DNA from: Burkholderiaceae bacterium
Lineage (GTDB): Bacteria; Pseudomonadota; Gammaproteobacteria; Burkholderiales; Burkholderiaceae_C
Direction of reading: 5' to 3'
Length of the DNA: 56,736 nucleotides
Assembly (NCBI GenBank): GCA_016790575.1
Contig: JAEUOU010000006.1
Location: forward strand, 1-56,736
Each line of letters starts with the position of its first letter. Within the stretch, counting starts at the first letter, position 1. The notes below the pieces were generated by a model. The model had not been told where the DNA came from, did not search any database, and saw nothing but the letters and a program-made list of their open reading frames with translations. Positions 23,429 to 32,277 of the stretch are shown piece by piece. The position numbers and the translations under genes are program-made.

Positions 23429-25267
23429 TCAGAATTTCGGCGCGGGCGGCGTGGCGGCCGGTTCCGCGCCGGCCCGATCCGGTCCGCGACTTTCGCGCTC
23501 GCGTGCCAGTTGCTCCTGCAACTGCTGACGGCCCTGGCGGACGGCGGCGATCAGGCGGGCCTCGTCCTTGTGGAGCGGGTAGGTCTCCTCCAGCAGCGCG
23601 AGGTTGTGGCTGCGAAAACGCTGCGTGGCCTGGGCGGCGGTGGCGGCGTCGCGGCCCAGCAGTTGCAGCACGTCGCCCGCACTGGCCAGGCTGCTTTCGA
23701 ACAGTTCGCGCTGGATGTGTTCCACCCCCCGGTCGCGCAGCGCGTACCAGTGCGTCACGTCCCGCGCCCGGGCCACGATCTTCAGCGCCGGGAAATGGGC
23801 GCGCGCCAGGTCCACGATGGCCAGCGACTGGGCGCTGTCGTCCACCGCCACCACCAGCACACGGGCCTGCGCGGCGCCGGCGGTGCGCAGCAGATCCAGC
23901 CGGGTGGCGTCGCCGTAGAACACCCGAAAGCCGAAGCGCCGGGTCTGCTCGATCAGTTCGGCGTCGTGGTCCAGCACCGTGACGGACAGGCCGCAGGCCA
24001 TCAGCGACCGCGAGACGATCTGGCCGTAGCGTCCGAACCCGGCCACGATGACCGGCGCCTCCTGTGGTGTGTTCAGCGGCTCTGGGGTCGGGCCGGGGCG
24101 CCGGTCCAGTCTGGGCTGCAGGTAGCGGTCCACCAGCCACAGCAGCAGCGGGCCCAGCAGCATGGACAGCGCGACGGCGCCCGTCAGCAGCGAGGCCGTC
24201 TTCGCCGGGAACACCCGGGCGCCCACCGCGGCCTGAAACACCACAAAGGCAAATTCCCCGCCCTGCGCCAGCAGCAGGGTGAACAGCGGGCGTTCCGGCC
24301 GTGGCAGGCGCATCAGGCGCGCCAGCGCACCGATCACCACCAGTTTGACCAGCAGGAACAGACCCAGGACCAGGGCCACCCGGCCCGGGGACGCCGCCAG
24401 CACGCCCAGATCGATGGTCATGCCGACCGCCATGAAGAACAGGCCCAGCAGCAGGCCCTTGAAGGGTTCGAGATCGGTCTCCAGCTCGCGGCGGAATTCG
24501 CTCTCGGCCAGCAGGACGCCCGCCAGAAAGGCGCCCAGCGCCATCGACAGGCCGACCGCCTGCATGAACGCGGCCGTCCCCACCACCAGCAGCAGCGCCG
24601 CCGCCGTGAAAATCTCCGGCGTGCGGCTGCGGGCGATCCAGCGCAGCAGCGGGCGCAACAGCAGGCGTCCGCCGACCACGATGGCGACGATGGCGCCGAC
24701 CGAGCGCAGCGCCTCGACCCACAGCGTGGTGTCGTCGCGCTCGGACACGCTGCCCAGCAGCGGCACCAGCGCCAGAATGGGGATGGCCGCCACGTCCTGG
24801 AACAGCAGGATCGAGAAACCCGCTTCGCCCGAAGGCGTGCGCAACAGGTTGCGGTCGGCCAGCACCTGCAGCGCAATGGCGGTGGACGACAGCGCCAGCC
24901 CCAGGGAAGCGACCACGGCCACCTTCCATTTCACGCCCAGCAGCAGGGCCAGGCCGGCCAGCACGGCGGCGCAGGCCAGCACCTGCAGGCTGCCCCAGCC
25001 GAAGATCGGACGCCGCAGGCTCCACAGCCGGCGGGGTTCCAGCTCCAGTCCGACCAGAAACAGCATCAGCACCACCCCGAATTCCGCAAAGTGCAGCGTG
25101 CCCTCCACGTTGTCCACCAGGCCCAGGCCCCAGGGCCCGATGGCCAGGCCGGCCACCAGGTAACCCATCACGCTGCCCAGACCCAGAGCCTTGAACAGGG
25201 GCACGGCCACGACGGCGGCGGCCAGGTAGGTGAGGCTGTAGCCCAGCCAGGCGGGCAGGTGTTCCAT
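23429..25267 (-). CDS. CPA2 monovalent cation:proton antiporter (KefB/KefC-like)
   Basis: This 612-residue inner-membrane protein has 12 or so transmembrane helices in its first 390 residues (PLFKALGLGSVMGYLVAGLAIGPWG begins the family core; shown only in part elsewhere). A TrkA-N nucleotide-binding domain follows: VAGFGRYGQIVSR near 408 and a VFYGDATRLDLLR segment. The tail is charged. It should exchange potassium (or sodium) for protons, possibly gated by NAD or glutathione adducts as in KefC. No KefF/KefG-type ancillary gene is adjacent. It is divergent from the ParA gene. Confidence 0.92.
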   Translation of the reverse strand: MEHLPAWLGYSLTYLAAAVVAVPLFKALGLGSVMGYLVAGLAIGPWGLGLVDNVEGTLHFAEFGVVLMLFLVGLELEPRRLWSLRRPIFGWGSLQVLACAAVLAGLALLLGVKWKVAVVASLGLALSSTAIALQVLADRNLLRTPSGEAGFSILLFQDVAAIPILALVPLLGSVSERDDTTLWVEALRSVGAIVAIVVGGRLLLRPLLRWIARSRTPEIFTAAALLLVVGTAAFMQAVGLSMALGAFLAGVLLAESEFRRELETDLEPFKGLLLGLFFMAVGMTIDLGVLAASPGRVALVLGLFLLVKLVVIGALARLMRLPRPERPLFTLLLAQGGEFAFVVFQAAVGARVFPAKTASLLTGAVALSMLLGPLLLWLVDRYLQPRLDRRPGPTPEPLNTPQEAPVIVAGFGRYGQIVSRSLMACGLSVTVLDHDAELIEQTRRFGFRVFYGDATRLDLLRTAGAAQARVLVVAVDDSAQSLAIVDLARAHFPALKIVARARDVTHWYALRDRGVEHIQRELFESSLASAGDVLQLLGRDAATAAQATQRFRSHNLALLEETYPLHKDEARLIAAVRQGRQQLQEQLARERESRGPDRAGAEPAATPPAPKF

Positions 25268-25310
25268 GTCGGTAACATACCGGAAGTCCGACCCGATTCA
25301 GGAGCCCGTC

Positions 25311-25928
25311 ATGCCGGTTGTCGTGGTTGCCAATCCCAAAGGCGGCGTGGGCAAGTCCACGCTGGCCACCCATGTAGCCGGTTATTTCGCCAGCCGCGGC
25401 CACGTTGTCATGCTTGGTGACGTGGACCGGCAGCAGTCGGCGCGGCTGTGGCTGCAGTGGCGGCCGGTGGCGGCGCGGCCCATCGGAACCTGGGCGACAT
25501 CGCATGATCAAGTCGCACGACCGCCCAAGGGCACGACACACGTGGTGCTGGATACACCGGCCGGATTGCATGGCTGGCGTTACAAAGAGGTCATGCGGTT
25601 GGCCGACAAAGTGCTGATTCCGGTGCAGCCCAGCATTTTCGACATTCATGCGACCCGCGAATTTGTCGACCAACTGGCCGAGTTTCGCCATGCACAGCGC
25701 CTGCAAATCGGTCTGGTGGGCATGCGTGTCGATTCACGCACCCTGGCGGCCGAACGGCTGAAGGATTTTTTCGATAGCCTGAACCTGCCGGTGCTGGGTT
25801 TCCTGCGCGATACCCAGAACTATGTTCATCTGTCGGCGCAGGGGCTGACCTTGTTCGACGTTGCGCCGGGCCGGGTCGCGCGCGATCTGGAGCAATGGCA
25901 GGGGATCATTGACTGGCTGGAGCGCTGA
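25311..25928 (+). CDS. ParA-family ATPase, orphan
   Basis: This 205-residue protein has the deviant Walker A NPKGGVGKST at 8-17, Walker A' (MLGDVDRQQSARLWLQWR) and Walker B VVLDTPAGLHG. It is a short ParA without a DNA-binding N terminus. No parB or centromere-like repeat lies nearby, so it is unlikely to be a chromosome-partition pair; such orphan ParA proteins often position other cell structures. CAGGAG precedes ATG 25311. The gene is divergent from the Kef-type antiporter. Confidence 0.88.
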   Translation: MPVVVVANPKGGVGKSTLATHVAGYFASRGHVVMLGDVDRQQSARLWLQWRPVAARPIGTWATSHDQVARPPKGTTHVVLDTPAGLHGWRYKEVMRLADKVLIPVQPSIFDIHATREFVDQLAEFRHAQRLQIGLVGMRVDSRTLAAERLKDFFDSLNLPVLGFLRDTQNYVHLSAQGLTLFDVAPGRVARDLEQWQGIIDWLER

Positions 25929-25991
25929 AGTCGCCTGGCCCTGTCCCGGCCTGGACAGGGCGCGATGGCACCGCGCGGCCACAATCGCGCG

Positions 25992-26444
25992 ATGCGATGC
26001 TTTCAGACTTTGCCCGAGTTGGCTGCCTGCGTGGGACAGGAGATTGCGGTCTCCGATTGGGTGGAGGTCACCCAGACCCGGATCAACCAGTTCGCCGACG
26101 CGACCGGTGACCACCAGTGGATCCACGTCGACCCCGAGCGCGCACGCACCGGGCCGTTCGGCGCGCCGATTGCCCATGGCTTTCTTACCCTGTCGCTGGT
26201 GCCCTGGTTCTTCGATCATTCGATCACCGTGCTTGAGTCCCACATGGGGGTGAACTACGGGCTCAACAAAGTGCGTTTCATTGCGCCGGTGCCGGTGGAC
26301 AGCCGCCTGCGGGGGCGGCTGAAACTGCTTTCCGCCGAGCCGATCGCGGGCGGCGGCTATCAGATGGCCTGGGAGGTGACCATCGAACGCGAGGGTCAGG
26401 ACCGCCCGGTGTGTGTCGCCGAAGCCCTCGCCCGGCGATTTTGA
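25992..26444 (+). CDS. MaoC-like hydratase
   Basis: This 150-residue hot-dog-fold protein has the (R)-specific enoyl-CoA hydratase signature: FADATGDHQWIHVDPERA with the catalytic Asp/His, followed by GPFGAPIAHGFLTLSL. It should hydrate enoyl-CoA, possibly supplying hydroxyacyl-CoA for polyhydroxyalkanoate or fatty-acid metabolism; the true substrate is not known. The start is taken at the ATG 25992; a start at 25965 would add nine residues. It is followed immediately by repeat copy D. Confidence 0.88.
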   Translation: MRCFQTLPELAACVGQEIAVSDWVEVTQTRINQFADATGDHQWIHVDPERARTGPFGAPIAHGFLTLSLVPWFFDHSITVLESHMGVNYGLNKVRFIAPVPVDSRLRGRLKLLSAEPIAGGGYQMAWEVTIEREGQDRPVCVAEALARRF

Positions 26445-26446
26445 GC

Positions 26447-26488
26447 TTTTTCCGGCCATACCCAGCGTAAAAAGGTCGTTTTTAGCTA
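26447..26488 (-). repeat. Dispersed ~41-bp repeat, copy D
   Basis: On the minus strand it starts TAGCTAAAAACGACC and runs TTTTTACGCTGGGTATGGCC. It begins two bases after the MaoC stop, and its first three bases (TAG) are the stop codon of trmL. It is the copy closest to copies C and F. Confidence 0.8.
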
Positions 26489-26965
26489 CTTTAATGATAG
26501 CGATCCGACGAATCCGTTCTGGCGCCAGCCTTCGTAGACGGTGATTGCGACGGCGTTGGACAGGTTCAGGCTTCGCTGATCGGGGCGCATCGGCAGGCGC
26601 AGGCGGCGCTCGTCGGCAAAGCGCTCTCGGAGCGCCGGTGGCAAGCCGCGGCTTTCAGGCCCGAAAACCAGCCAGTCGCCCGGCTCAAAGCGCACGTCAT
26701 GGACGGCATGCCGTCCGTGGGTGGTCAGCGCGAAAAGCCGATCGGGCGCAGGCGCGCAACGGGTGATCAGCGCGTCCCAGTTGGCGTGGCGCTGTACTGG
26801 CGCGTACTCGTGATAGTCCAGCCCGGCGCGTCGCAACTGCTTGTCATCCATGGAAAAACCCAGCGGCTCGACCAGGTGCAACGTGCAGCCGGTGTTGGCG
26901 GCGAGGCGGATGACATTGCCCGTGTTGGGCGGAATTTCGGGTTCGACCAGAACGATGTGGAACAT
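26486..26965 (-). CDS. trmL: tRNA (cytidine/uridine-34 2'-O)-methyltransferase TrmL
   Basis: This 159-residue SPOUT methyltransferase has the family knot motifs: EPEIPPNTGNVIRLAANTG at the start, VFGPESRGLPPAL, and RSLNLSNAVAITVYE at the end. It methylates the wobble nucleotide of certain leucine tRNAs. The frame is open further upstream, but ATG 26965 (start MFHIVLV) matches the family. The stop codon is formed by the first three bases of a dispersed repeat. It follows comF on the same strand by 19 bases. Confidence 0.94.
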   Translation of the reverse strand: MFHIVLVEPEIPPNTGNVIRLAANTGCTLHLVEPLGFSMDDKQLRRAGLDYHEYAPVQRHANWDALITRCAPAPDRLFALTTHGRHAVHDVRFEPGDWLVFGPESRGLPPALRERFADERRLRLPMRPDQRSLNLSNAVAITVYEGWRQNGFVGSLSLK

Positions 26966-26984
26966 CTCGCCATTGTCGCCGGGC

Positions 26985-27701
26985 TCAATGGCTTTCTGCC
27001 GGAGTGCGGGCGACCACAAGGGCGGCGATGCGCCGGGCGCCGGCCTCGCGCAGAACCCGGGCAGCGGCGTGCAGCGATGCGCCACTGGTCATCACATCGT
27101 CGACCAGCACAACATGGCGGTCGCGTACGGATTCGGCCTGATTTGGCTCCAGCGCCAGCGCTCCGCGCAGGTTGCGAAGGCGTTCGGCTCGGCTCAGACG
27201 GCTTTGCGGCGTCGTCTCGCGGATGCGGAGCAGCAAGTCGGCCCGGGTGCGCCGGGCGTCGAGCGCCTGCGCCAGCAGCATCGCCTGGTTGTAACCCCGC
27301 TCGGCCAGGCGTCCGCGCGAAAGGGGCATGGGAATCAGCCAGTCCGCCTGCTCCAGTTCGGGTTCCACCCAGGGCGTGCTGCGGAGCAGTGCAACCAGCG
27401 CGGGTGCCCAGCCCGGTTCATCTTCGAACTTGAAACGGGCGATACAGCCAATCCAGGGCCAGACGTAGTCCACCGCACACAGACACCGATCCAGCGGGGG
27501 TGGGTCGGCCAGGCACGCTCCGCAGCGGGTGAGCTCTTGCGGCAGTGCGACGGCACAGGTGGCACAGCGATACCGGGGTGCGCCGAACCGGCTGACACAG
27601 GTTTCGCACACCGGTGCTGCGGGCCAGCGGTGGCAGACCGCGCAGACGCCGCCAACCCGGTCAAGCGCAGGGGGGATACGCGCCAGCAATGCACGAAACA
27701 T
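26985..27701 (-). CDS. comF: ComF family protein (phosphoribosyltransferase-like)
   Basis: This 238-residue protein has an N-terminal zinc-binding part with CxxC pairs (CAVCHRW, CETC, CATC, CGAC) and a phosphoribosyltransferase domain ending in VVLVDDVMTSGASLHAA. ComF proteins act in DNA uptake or handling of single-stranded DNA. The ATG at 27701 follows the family start (MFRALLARIPP). That ATG overlaps a forward ATG (CATG) at the divergent methyltransferase gene. trmL follows on the same strand. Confidence 0.9.
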   Translation of the reverse strand: MFRALLARIPPALDRVGGVCAVCHRWPAAPVCETCVSRFGAPRYRCATCAVALPQELTRCGACLADPPPLDRCLCAVDYVWPWIGCIARFKFEDEPGWAPALVALLRSTPWVEPELEQADWLIPMPLSRGRLAERGYNQAMLLAQALDARRTRADLLLRIRETTPQSRLSRAERLRNLRGALALEPNQAESVRDRHVVLVDDVMTSGASLHAAARVLREAGARRIAALVVARTPAESH

Positions 27702-27738
27702 GGCGCTCAATATACTGCGCGGTCCGATTCCAACGCTT

Positions 27739-28665
27739 ATGGACAAACCCCGCCCGCCCATCGACTCCCGTGCTGCTGCGCGTTGGGCCGCATTGCCGCC
27801 GTCGGTGGCCCCGGACGGCAAGCCGGTATCGCCGTGGCTGCACGAAGAGGTGGGCCGACGCATGGCGCAGCGCCTGTCCTGGATCACCGTCAAGCCCCGC
27901 TCCTGGGCGCACTGGGCACCCCTGTCGGGCGGAGTGAAGGCCCACGGCGTCGTGCAGGAGGCACTGGGCCGGGCTCCGGCCTATCTGGTCGAGGCCGATG
28001 GGGGCCGCCTGCGCCTTGCCGAGCGGGCGTTGGGGGGCACATGGTGGAATCCCGCGAGCTGGGGCGCCGGTCTGCTGCGCGGTGAACCAGGCCCCGGGGC
28101 GGTGGACATGGTCTGGGCCAACATGCTGCTGCACCATCAGGCCGATCCGGCAAAACTGCTGCGCCGCTGGCATCAGTCACTCGCAGTGGACGGGTACCTG
28201 ATGTTCTCCTGCCTGGGGCCGGACACGCTTGGGGAGTTGCGTGAACTGTATGCGCGTGCCGGGTGGCCGCCACCTTCGGCTCCATTCACCGACATGCACG
28301 ACTGGGGCGATTTGCTGCTGGAGGCTGGATTTGCCGAGCCTGTCATGGATATGGAAACCATTCGCCTGAGTTTCGAAACACCTGCGCGCCTGGTGGCCGA
28401 GCTTCGTGAGCTGGGGCGAAACCTGCACCCGCAGCGGGCCCAGGGGCTGCGTGGACGCCGCTGGCGCGACGAATTGTTCGCCCGGATGCTCATGGAACTG
28501 GCGCGTCCGGACGAACAGGGCCGCCTCGTGCTGTGCTTCGAAATTGTCTATGGGCATGCCTTCAAAGCGGCGACGCGTCACCGCGTCGCACCGGAAAGCG
28601 CCATAGGCCTGGATGAATTCCGTTCCGCGTTGCGCGAGCGCAAAAAGAATCTGGGGAATCTTTGA
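27739..28665 (+). CDS. BioC-like methyltransferase-fold protein with degenerate SAM site
   Basis: This 308-residue protein resembles BioC, which methylates malonyl-ACP in biotin synthesis. It retains WANMLLHHQADPAKLLRRWHQ and LMFSCLGPDTLGELR and an acceptor-side C terminus. The usual glycine-rich SAM-binding motif I is not visible; the equivalent stretch reads SWAHWAPLSGG. It may thus be a divergent or non-catalytic relative. No other bio genes are near. The start is the ATG 27739; another in frame at 27700 overlaps the comF start. Confidence 0.75.
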   Translation: MDKPRPPIDSRAAARWAALPPSVAPDGKPVSPWLHEEVGRRMAQRLSWITVKPRSWAHWAPLSGGVKAHGVVQEALGRAPAYLVEADGGRLRLAERALGGTWWNPASWGAGLLRGEPGPGAVDMVWANMLLHHQADPAKLLRRWHQSLAVDGYLMFSCLGPDTLGELRELYARAGWPPPSAPFTDMHDWGDLLLEAGFAEPVMDMETIRLSFETPARLVAELRELGRNLHPQRAQGLRGRRWRDELFARMLMELARPDEQGRLVLCFEIVYGHAFKAATRHRVAPESAIGLDEFRSALRERKKNLGNL

Positions 28666-28763
28666 GAAAAATCAAAGACCCCGCGAGTCTCGGGTAAACT
28701 TCAGTCGTTACCGATAGGGTCTGCTCTGGCAATGGCCGGGTGGGATTCGAAGGGGCTTGATCT

Positions 28764-29240
28764 GTGTCAAATCCTGTGTATCGCTTCGCAAGTGTCTCCG
28801 GTCAGGGGCTCCAGTGGCTGTTGCGCCGCAACTGCTCTGTTACTCCCGCCCAGTTGGTCTGGATGTACGCCGGCCTCTGCGCAGTTTCGCTGAGCATCGG
28901 CCTGTGGTTCTGGCAGATGGGGGCACCCTTGGTGCTGGGTTTTGCCGGAATCGAGATCCTGGCGGTAGGCGTGGCGCTGTGGGTGTATGCCCGGCATGCG
29001 CTGGATGGCGAGCGGATTGTGCTGCAGGGTCAGAGTCTGGTGGTCGAAAAAGCCGTTGGCGGTAGGCTGGAGCGCACGGAGTTGGATATCCGCAGCCTGA
29101 CGGTCGAGCCCCGCTACGGCGAGCACTCGCTCATCGCCTTGTCGGCGCGGGGCCGGGTCATCAACGTGGGGCGCTTCGTCCGTCCCGAGTTGCGGCCGGC
29201 CTTGGCCAGGGAATTGCGCACCGCGCTGCGCGGGTCGTGA
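28764..29240 (+). CDS. DUF2244 membrane protein
   Basis: This 158-residue protein has two hydrophobic helices near residues 32-52 and 55-74 (LVWMYAGLCAVSLSIGLWFW in part, and LGFAGIEILAVGVALWVYA) and a soluble C-terminal beta domain. DUF2244 proteins commonly precede cytochrome oxidase genes; their function is not established. The start is GTG 28764 with GAAGGGG eight bases before it. The oxidase subunit II gene follows after 63 bases, so it is likely the first gene of the oxidase operon. Confidence 0.85.
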   Translation: MSNPVYRFASVSGQGLQWLLRRNCSVTPAQLVWMYAGLCAVSLSIGLWFWQMGAPLVLGFAGIEILAVGVALWVYARHALDGERIVLQGQSLVVEKAVGGRLERTELDIRSLTVEPRYGEHSLIALSARGRVINVGRFVRPELRPALARELRTALRGS

Positions 29241-29303
29241 AGCGGCGGTGGTGGTTGGATTGATGGGTTACGGTTATCTGAGCAAAGACGAGACGTGAAA
29301 ACG

Positions 29304-30476
29304 ATGAACAACATTTTCAGCAAAGCAGCCCGTCGGCTGAGTCACGCAGCCTTGTGGACTGGCGCCTTTCTGGCATCGGCTGCCCATGCGGTGAACGACC
29401 TGCCCGGTGGCCCCGCCGTCAACCAGTTGAACCTGCATCCGCCGGTCAGCCGCATTGCCGAGGCGCAACATGGCTTGCATTGGTTCCTGCTGATCATCTG
29501 CGCGGTGATTTTTGTCGGCGTTTTCGGCGCGATGTTCTATTCGATCTTTGCCCACCGCAAATCCAAGGGCTACAAGCCGGCCACTTTTACGGATTCGGTC
29601 CCGGTCGAAATTGCCTGGACGGTTGTGCCTTTCCTGATTGTCATCGGCATGGCGTTGCCTGCGACCAAAGTGCTGGTCGCGCAAAAAGACACGTCGAATT
29701 CCGACCTTACGATCAAGATCACCGGCTACCAGTGGAAGTGGGGCTACGACTACATCAAGGGCGAAGGGGAGGGGATAGCGTTCATTTCCACCCTCGACAA
29801 CTCCCATCGGGTGATGTCCGACTCCGGAAAGCCGCAGGGTGACAACTACCTGCTGAAGGTCGACAAGCCGCTGGTCGTGCCGGTGGGCAAGAAAGTTCGA
29901 ATCATCACGACCGCCAATGACGTGATTCACGCGTGGGCCGTCCCGGCGTTTGGCGTCAAACAGGATGCGATCCCCGGCTTTGTCCGGGACAACTGGTTCC
30001 GTGCTGATCAAACCGGCGATTTCTATGGCCAGTGTATGGAGTTGTGCGGCAAGGAGCATGCCTACATGCCTATTCACGTCAAGGTGGTTACGGCAGAGGA
30101 ATACAGCAAGTGGGTCGAAAGCGAGAAAAAGATTCTCGCTGCCAAGGCCGATGACCCCACCAAGGTCTGGACACAGAACGACCTGATTGCTCGTGGTGAA
30201 AAGGTCTACGCTGCCAATTGCGCAGCCTGTCACCAGGCCAACGGCAAAGGGGCTGGCCCGATCAAACCCGTGGATGGTTCCGCCGTGGTGCTTGATGCCG
30301 ACAAGAGCAAGATGATCGCAGTCATGCTCAACGGTCAGAACAATGGGGCGATGCCGGCATGGAAGCAGCTCTCCGATACCGAGATTGCAGCCGTGATGAC
30401 CTACACCAAGAATTCGTGGTCCAACAAGACCGGCCAGCTGGTACAGCCCGCGGACATCAAGACCGCTCGCAAATAA
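29304..30476 (+). CDS. ctaC: Cytochrome c oxidase subunit II with fused cytochrome c domain
   Basis: This 390-residue protein has a signal peptide (cleavage near SAAHA), two transmembrane helices, a CuA domain with QCMELCGKEHAYM (Cys244, Cys248) and a C-terminal cytochrome c domain with CAACH at 306-310 and a likely Met ligand in GAMPAW. It accepts electrons from periplasmic carriers and hands them to subunit I; the fused heme marks a caa3-type oxidase. The open frame has a GTG start nine bases earlier (29295). It is followed by ctaD. Confidence 0.95.
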   Translation: MNNIFSKAARRLSHAALWTGAFLASAAHAVNDLPGGPAVNQLNLHPPVSRIAEAQHGLHWFLLIICAVIFVGVFGAMFYSIFAHRKSKGYKPATFTDSVPVEIAWTVVPFLIVIGMALPATKVLVAQKDTSNSDLTIKITGYQWKWGYDYIKGEGEGIAFISTLDNSHRVMSDSGKPQGDNYLLKVDKPLVVPVGKKVRIITTANDVIHAWAVPAFGVKQDAIPGFVRDNWFRADQTGDFYGQCMELCGKEHAYMPIHVKVVTAEEYSKWVESEKKILAAKADDPTKVWTQNDLIARGEKVYAANCAACHQANGKGAGPIKPVDGSAVVLDADKSKMIAVMLNGQNNGAMPAWKQLSDTEIAAVMTYTKNSWSNKTGQLVQPADIKTARK

Positions 30477-30521
30477 CTCTGGCAGCAGTCGCACAGACAA
30501 GTAATTGAGAAGGAATCCGAC

Positions 30522-32141
30522 ATGAGCGCAGTTCTCGACCACCACGGCCACGCGGACCATGGCGATCACGGTCATGCCCCCAGCGGCTGGCGTCGCTGGG
30601 TTTTCGCCACCAACCACAAAGACATCGGCACGCTTTACCTGTTGTTCAGCTTCGCGATGCTGATGATCGGTGGTTTCTGCGCCATGATGATCCGTGCGGA
30701 GCTGTTCCAGCCAGGCTTGCAGCTCATCAACCCCGAACTGTTCAACCAGTTCACTACCATGCACGGCCTGATCATGGTGTTCGGCGCGATCATGCCGGCC
30801 TTTGTCGGCTTTGCGAACTGGATGATTCCGCTGCAGATTGGCGCCTCCGACATGGCCTTCGCGCGGATGAACAACTTCAGCTTCTGGCTGATGATCCCCG
30901 CTGCCATCATGCTGGCCGGATCGTTTTTCATGCCCGGCGGCGCGCCGGCTGCGGGCTGGACGCTGTATGCGCCTTTGACGCTGCAGATGGGGCCGTCGAT
31001 GGATGCCGGCATTTTCGCCATGCACATCCTCGGCGCCTCGTCCATCATGGGCTCGATCAACATCATCGTGACCATCCTGAACATGCGCGCTCCGGGCATG
31101 ACGCTGATGAAGATGCCGCTGTTTTGCTGGACCTGGCTGATCACCGCCTACCTGCTGATCGCTGTGATTCCTGTCCTGGCCGGTGCGATCACCATGACTT
31201 TGACCGACCGCCACTTCGGCACCAGTTTCTTCAACCCGGCTGGTGGTGGCGATCCGGTCATGTACCAGCATATCTTCTGGTTCTTCGGCCACCCTGAGGT
31301 GTATGTGCTGATTTTGCCGGCGTTCGGCATTGTCAGCCAGATCATTCCGACCTTTGCCCGCAAGAAGCTCTTTGGCTACACCTCCATGGTGTATGCGACG
31401 GCGTCGATTGCCATCCTGTCTTTCATCGTGTGGGCGCACCACATGTACACCACCGGCATGCCTGTTACCGGCCAGCTGTTCTTCATGTACGCGACCATGC
31501 TGATTGCAATACCGACCGGCGTGAAGGTGTTCAACTGGATCGCGACCATGTGGCGCGGCTCCATGACCTTTGAGACGCCGATGTTGTGGGCGGTCGGCTT
31601 CATTTTCGTATTCACCATGGGCGGCTTTACTGGTCTGATCCTGTCCATGGCTCCCCTGGACCAGCAACTGCATGACACCTATTACGTGGTGGCCCATTTC
31701 CACTACACCATGGTTGCCGGCTCGCTTTTTGCCCTGTTCGGTGGTTTTTATTACTGGGCTCCCAAGTGGGCTGGCGTGATGTACAACGAAACCCGCGGCA
31801 AGATCCATTTCTGGCTGTCGCTGATTTTCTTCAATGTGACTTTCTTCCCGCAGCATTTCCTGGGCCTTGCCGGAATGCCGCGTCGGTACGCGGACTACCC
31901 GTTGCAGTTTGCCGACTTCAACATGCTGTCGTCGATCGGTGCTTTCGGTTTCGGCTTGATGCAGGTGTATTTCTTCCTGTTCATCGTCGTTCCGTTGATG
32001 CGTGGCAAGGGAGAAACCGCATCGCAGCGTCCCTGGGAAGCTGCTGAAGGACTGGAGTGGGAAGTGCCGTCGCCGGCTCCCTTCCATACCTTCGAGAATC
32101 CGCCCAAACTGGACGCCACGGCGACCCGCGTGATCGGCTGA
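30522..32141 (+). CDS. ctaD: Cytochrome c oxidase subunit I (heme a / a3-CuB)
   Basis: This 539-residue inner-membrane protein has 12 predicted helices and the canonical ligands: [12 protein letters not shown] (low-spin heme His), [16 protein letters not shown] (CuB His and cross-linked Tyr, plus the glutamate of A1-type proton channels), WAHHMYTTG (CuB histidines) and VVAHFHYTM (heme a3 and a). It reduces oxygen to water and pumps protons. A histidine-rich N terminus precedes the first helix. AAGGAAT lies upstream. It shares an operon with ctaC and ctaE. Confidence 0.98.
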   Translation: MSAVLDHHGHADHGDHGHAPSGWRRWVFATNHKDIGTLYLLFSFAMLMIGGFCAMMIRAELFQPGLQLINPELFNQFTTMHGLIMVFGAIMPAFVGFANWMIPLQIGASDMAFARMNNFSFWLMIPAAIMLAGSFFMPGGAPAAGWTLYAPLTLQMGPSMDAGIFAMHILGASSIMGSINIIVTILNMRAPGMTLMKMPLFCWTWLITAYLLIAVIPVLAGAITMTLTDRHFGTSFFNPAGGGDPVMYQHIFWFFGHPEVYVLILPAFGIVSQIIPTFARKKLFGYTSMVYATASIAILSFIVWAHHMYTTGMPVTGQLFFMYATMLIAIPTGVKVFNWIATMWRGSMTFETPMLWAVGFIFVFTMGGFTGLILSMAPLDQQLHDTYYVVAHFHYTMVAGSLFALFGGFYYWAPKWAGVMYNETRGKIHFWLSLIFFNVTFFPQHFLGLAGMPRRYADYPLQFADFNMLSSIGAFGFGLMQVYFFLFIVVPLMRGKGETASQRPWEAAEGLEWEVPSPAPFHTFENPPKLDATATRVIG

Positions 32142-32151
32142 GTGACTGTCC

Positions 32152-32265
32152 ATGGATGCCCGCGAACAGCGAAAGAACAACGTACGTCTGGGGTTGATCC
32201 TGGCTTCGGTGGCGTTGGTTTTTCTGTTGGGCTATGTCGTCAAGATCGCCTACTTTGGCTACTGA
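32152..32265 (+). CDS. Cytochrome oxidase small assembly protein
   Basis: This 37-residue single-helix protein has a charged N terminus (MDAREQRKNNVR) and one transmembrane segment ending in VVKIAYFGY. It lies between ctaD and the cox11 gene, ten bases after the ctaD stop and 12 bases before the next start. Small proteins of this form are typical between ctaD and ctaG in Burkholderiales and are annotated as oxidase small assembly proteins. It is too short for ordinary gene finders. The position and composition are the main evidence. Confidence 0.78.
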   Translation: MDAREQRKNNVRLGLILASVALVFLLGYVVKIAYFGY

Positions 32266-32277
32266 AAGTTGGTACCG

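Noticed and set aside
23510..25420. 636-codon open frame antisense to the Kef-type antiporter
   Set aside because: It is very rich in Gln/His/Arg, as expected from the reverse of a hydrophobic GC-rich gene.
28757..28770. Second FNR-like site, TTGAT-CTGT-GTCAA
   Set aside because: It has one mismatch and overlaps the GTG start of the DUF2244 gene. One or two such near-matches are expected by chance in this length.
29274..32180. 968-codon open frame antisense to the oxidase subunit genes
   Set aside because: It lies opposite ctaC and ctaD, whose families are certain; GC-rich third-position bias leaves antisense frames open. Its His/Gln/Arg-rich translation resembles no protein.
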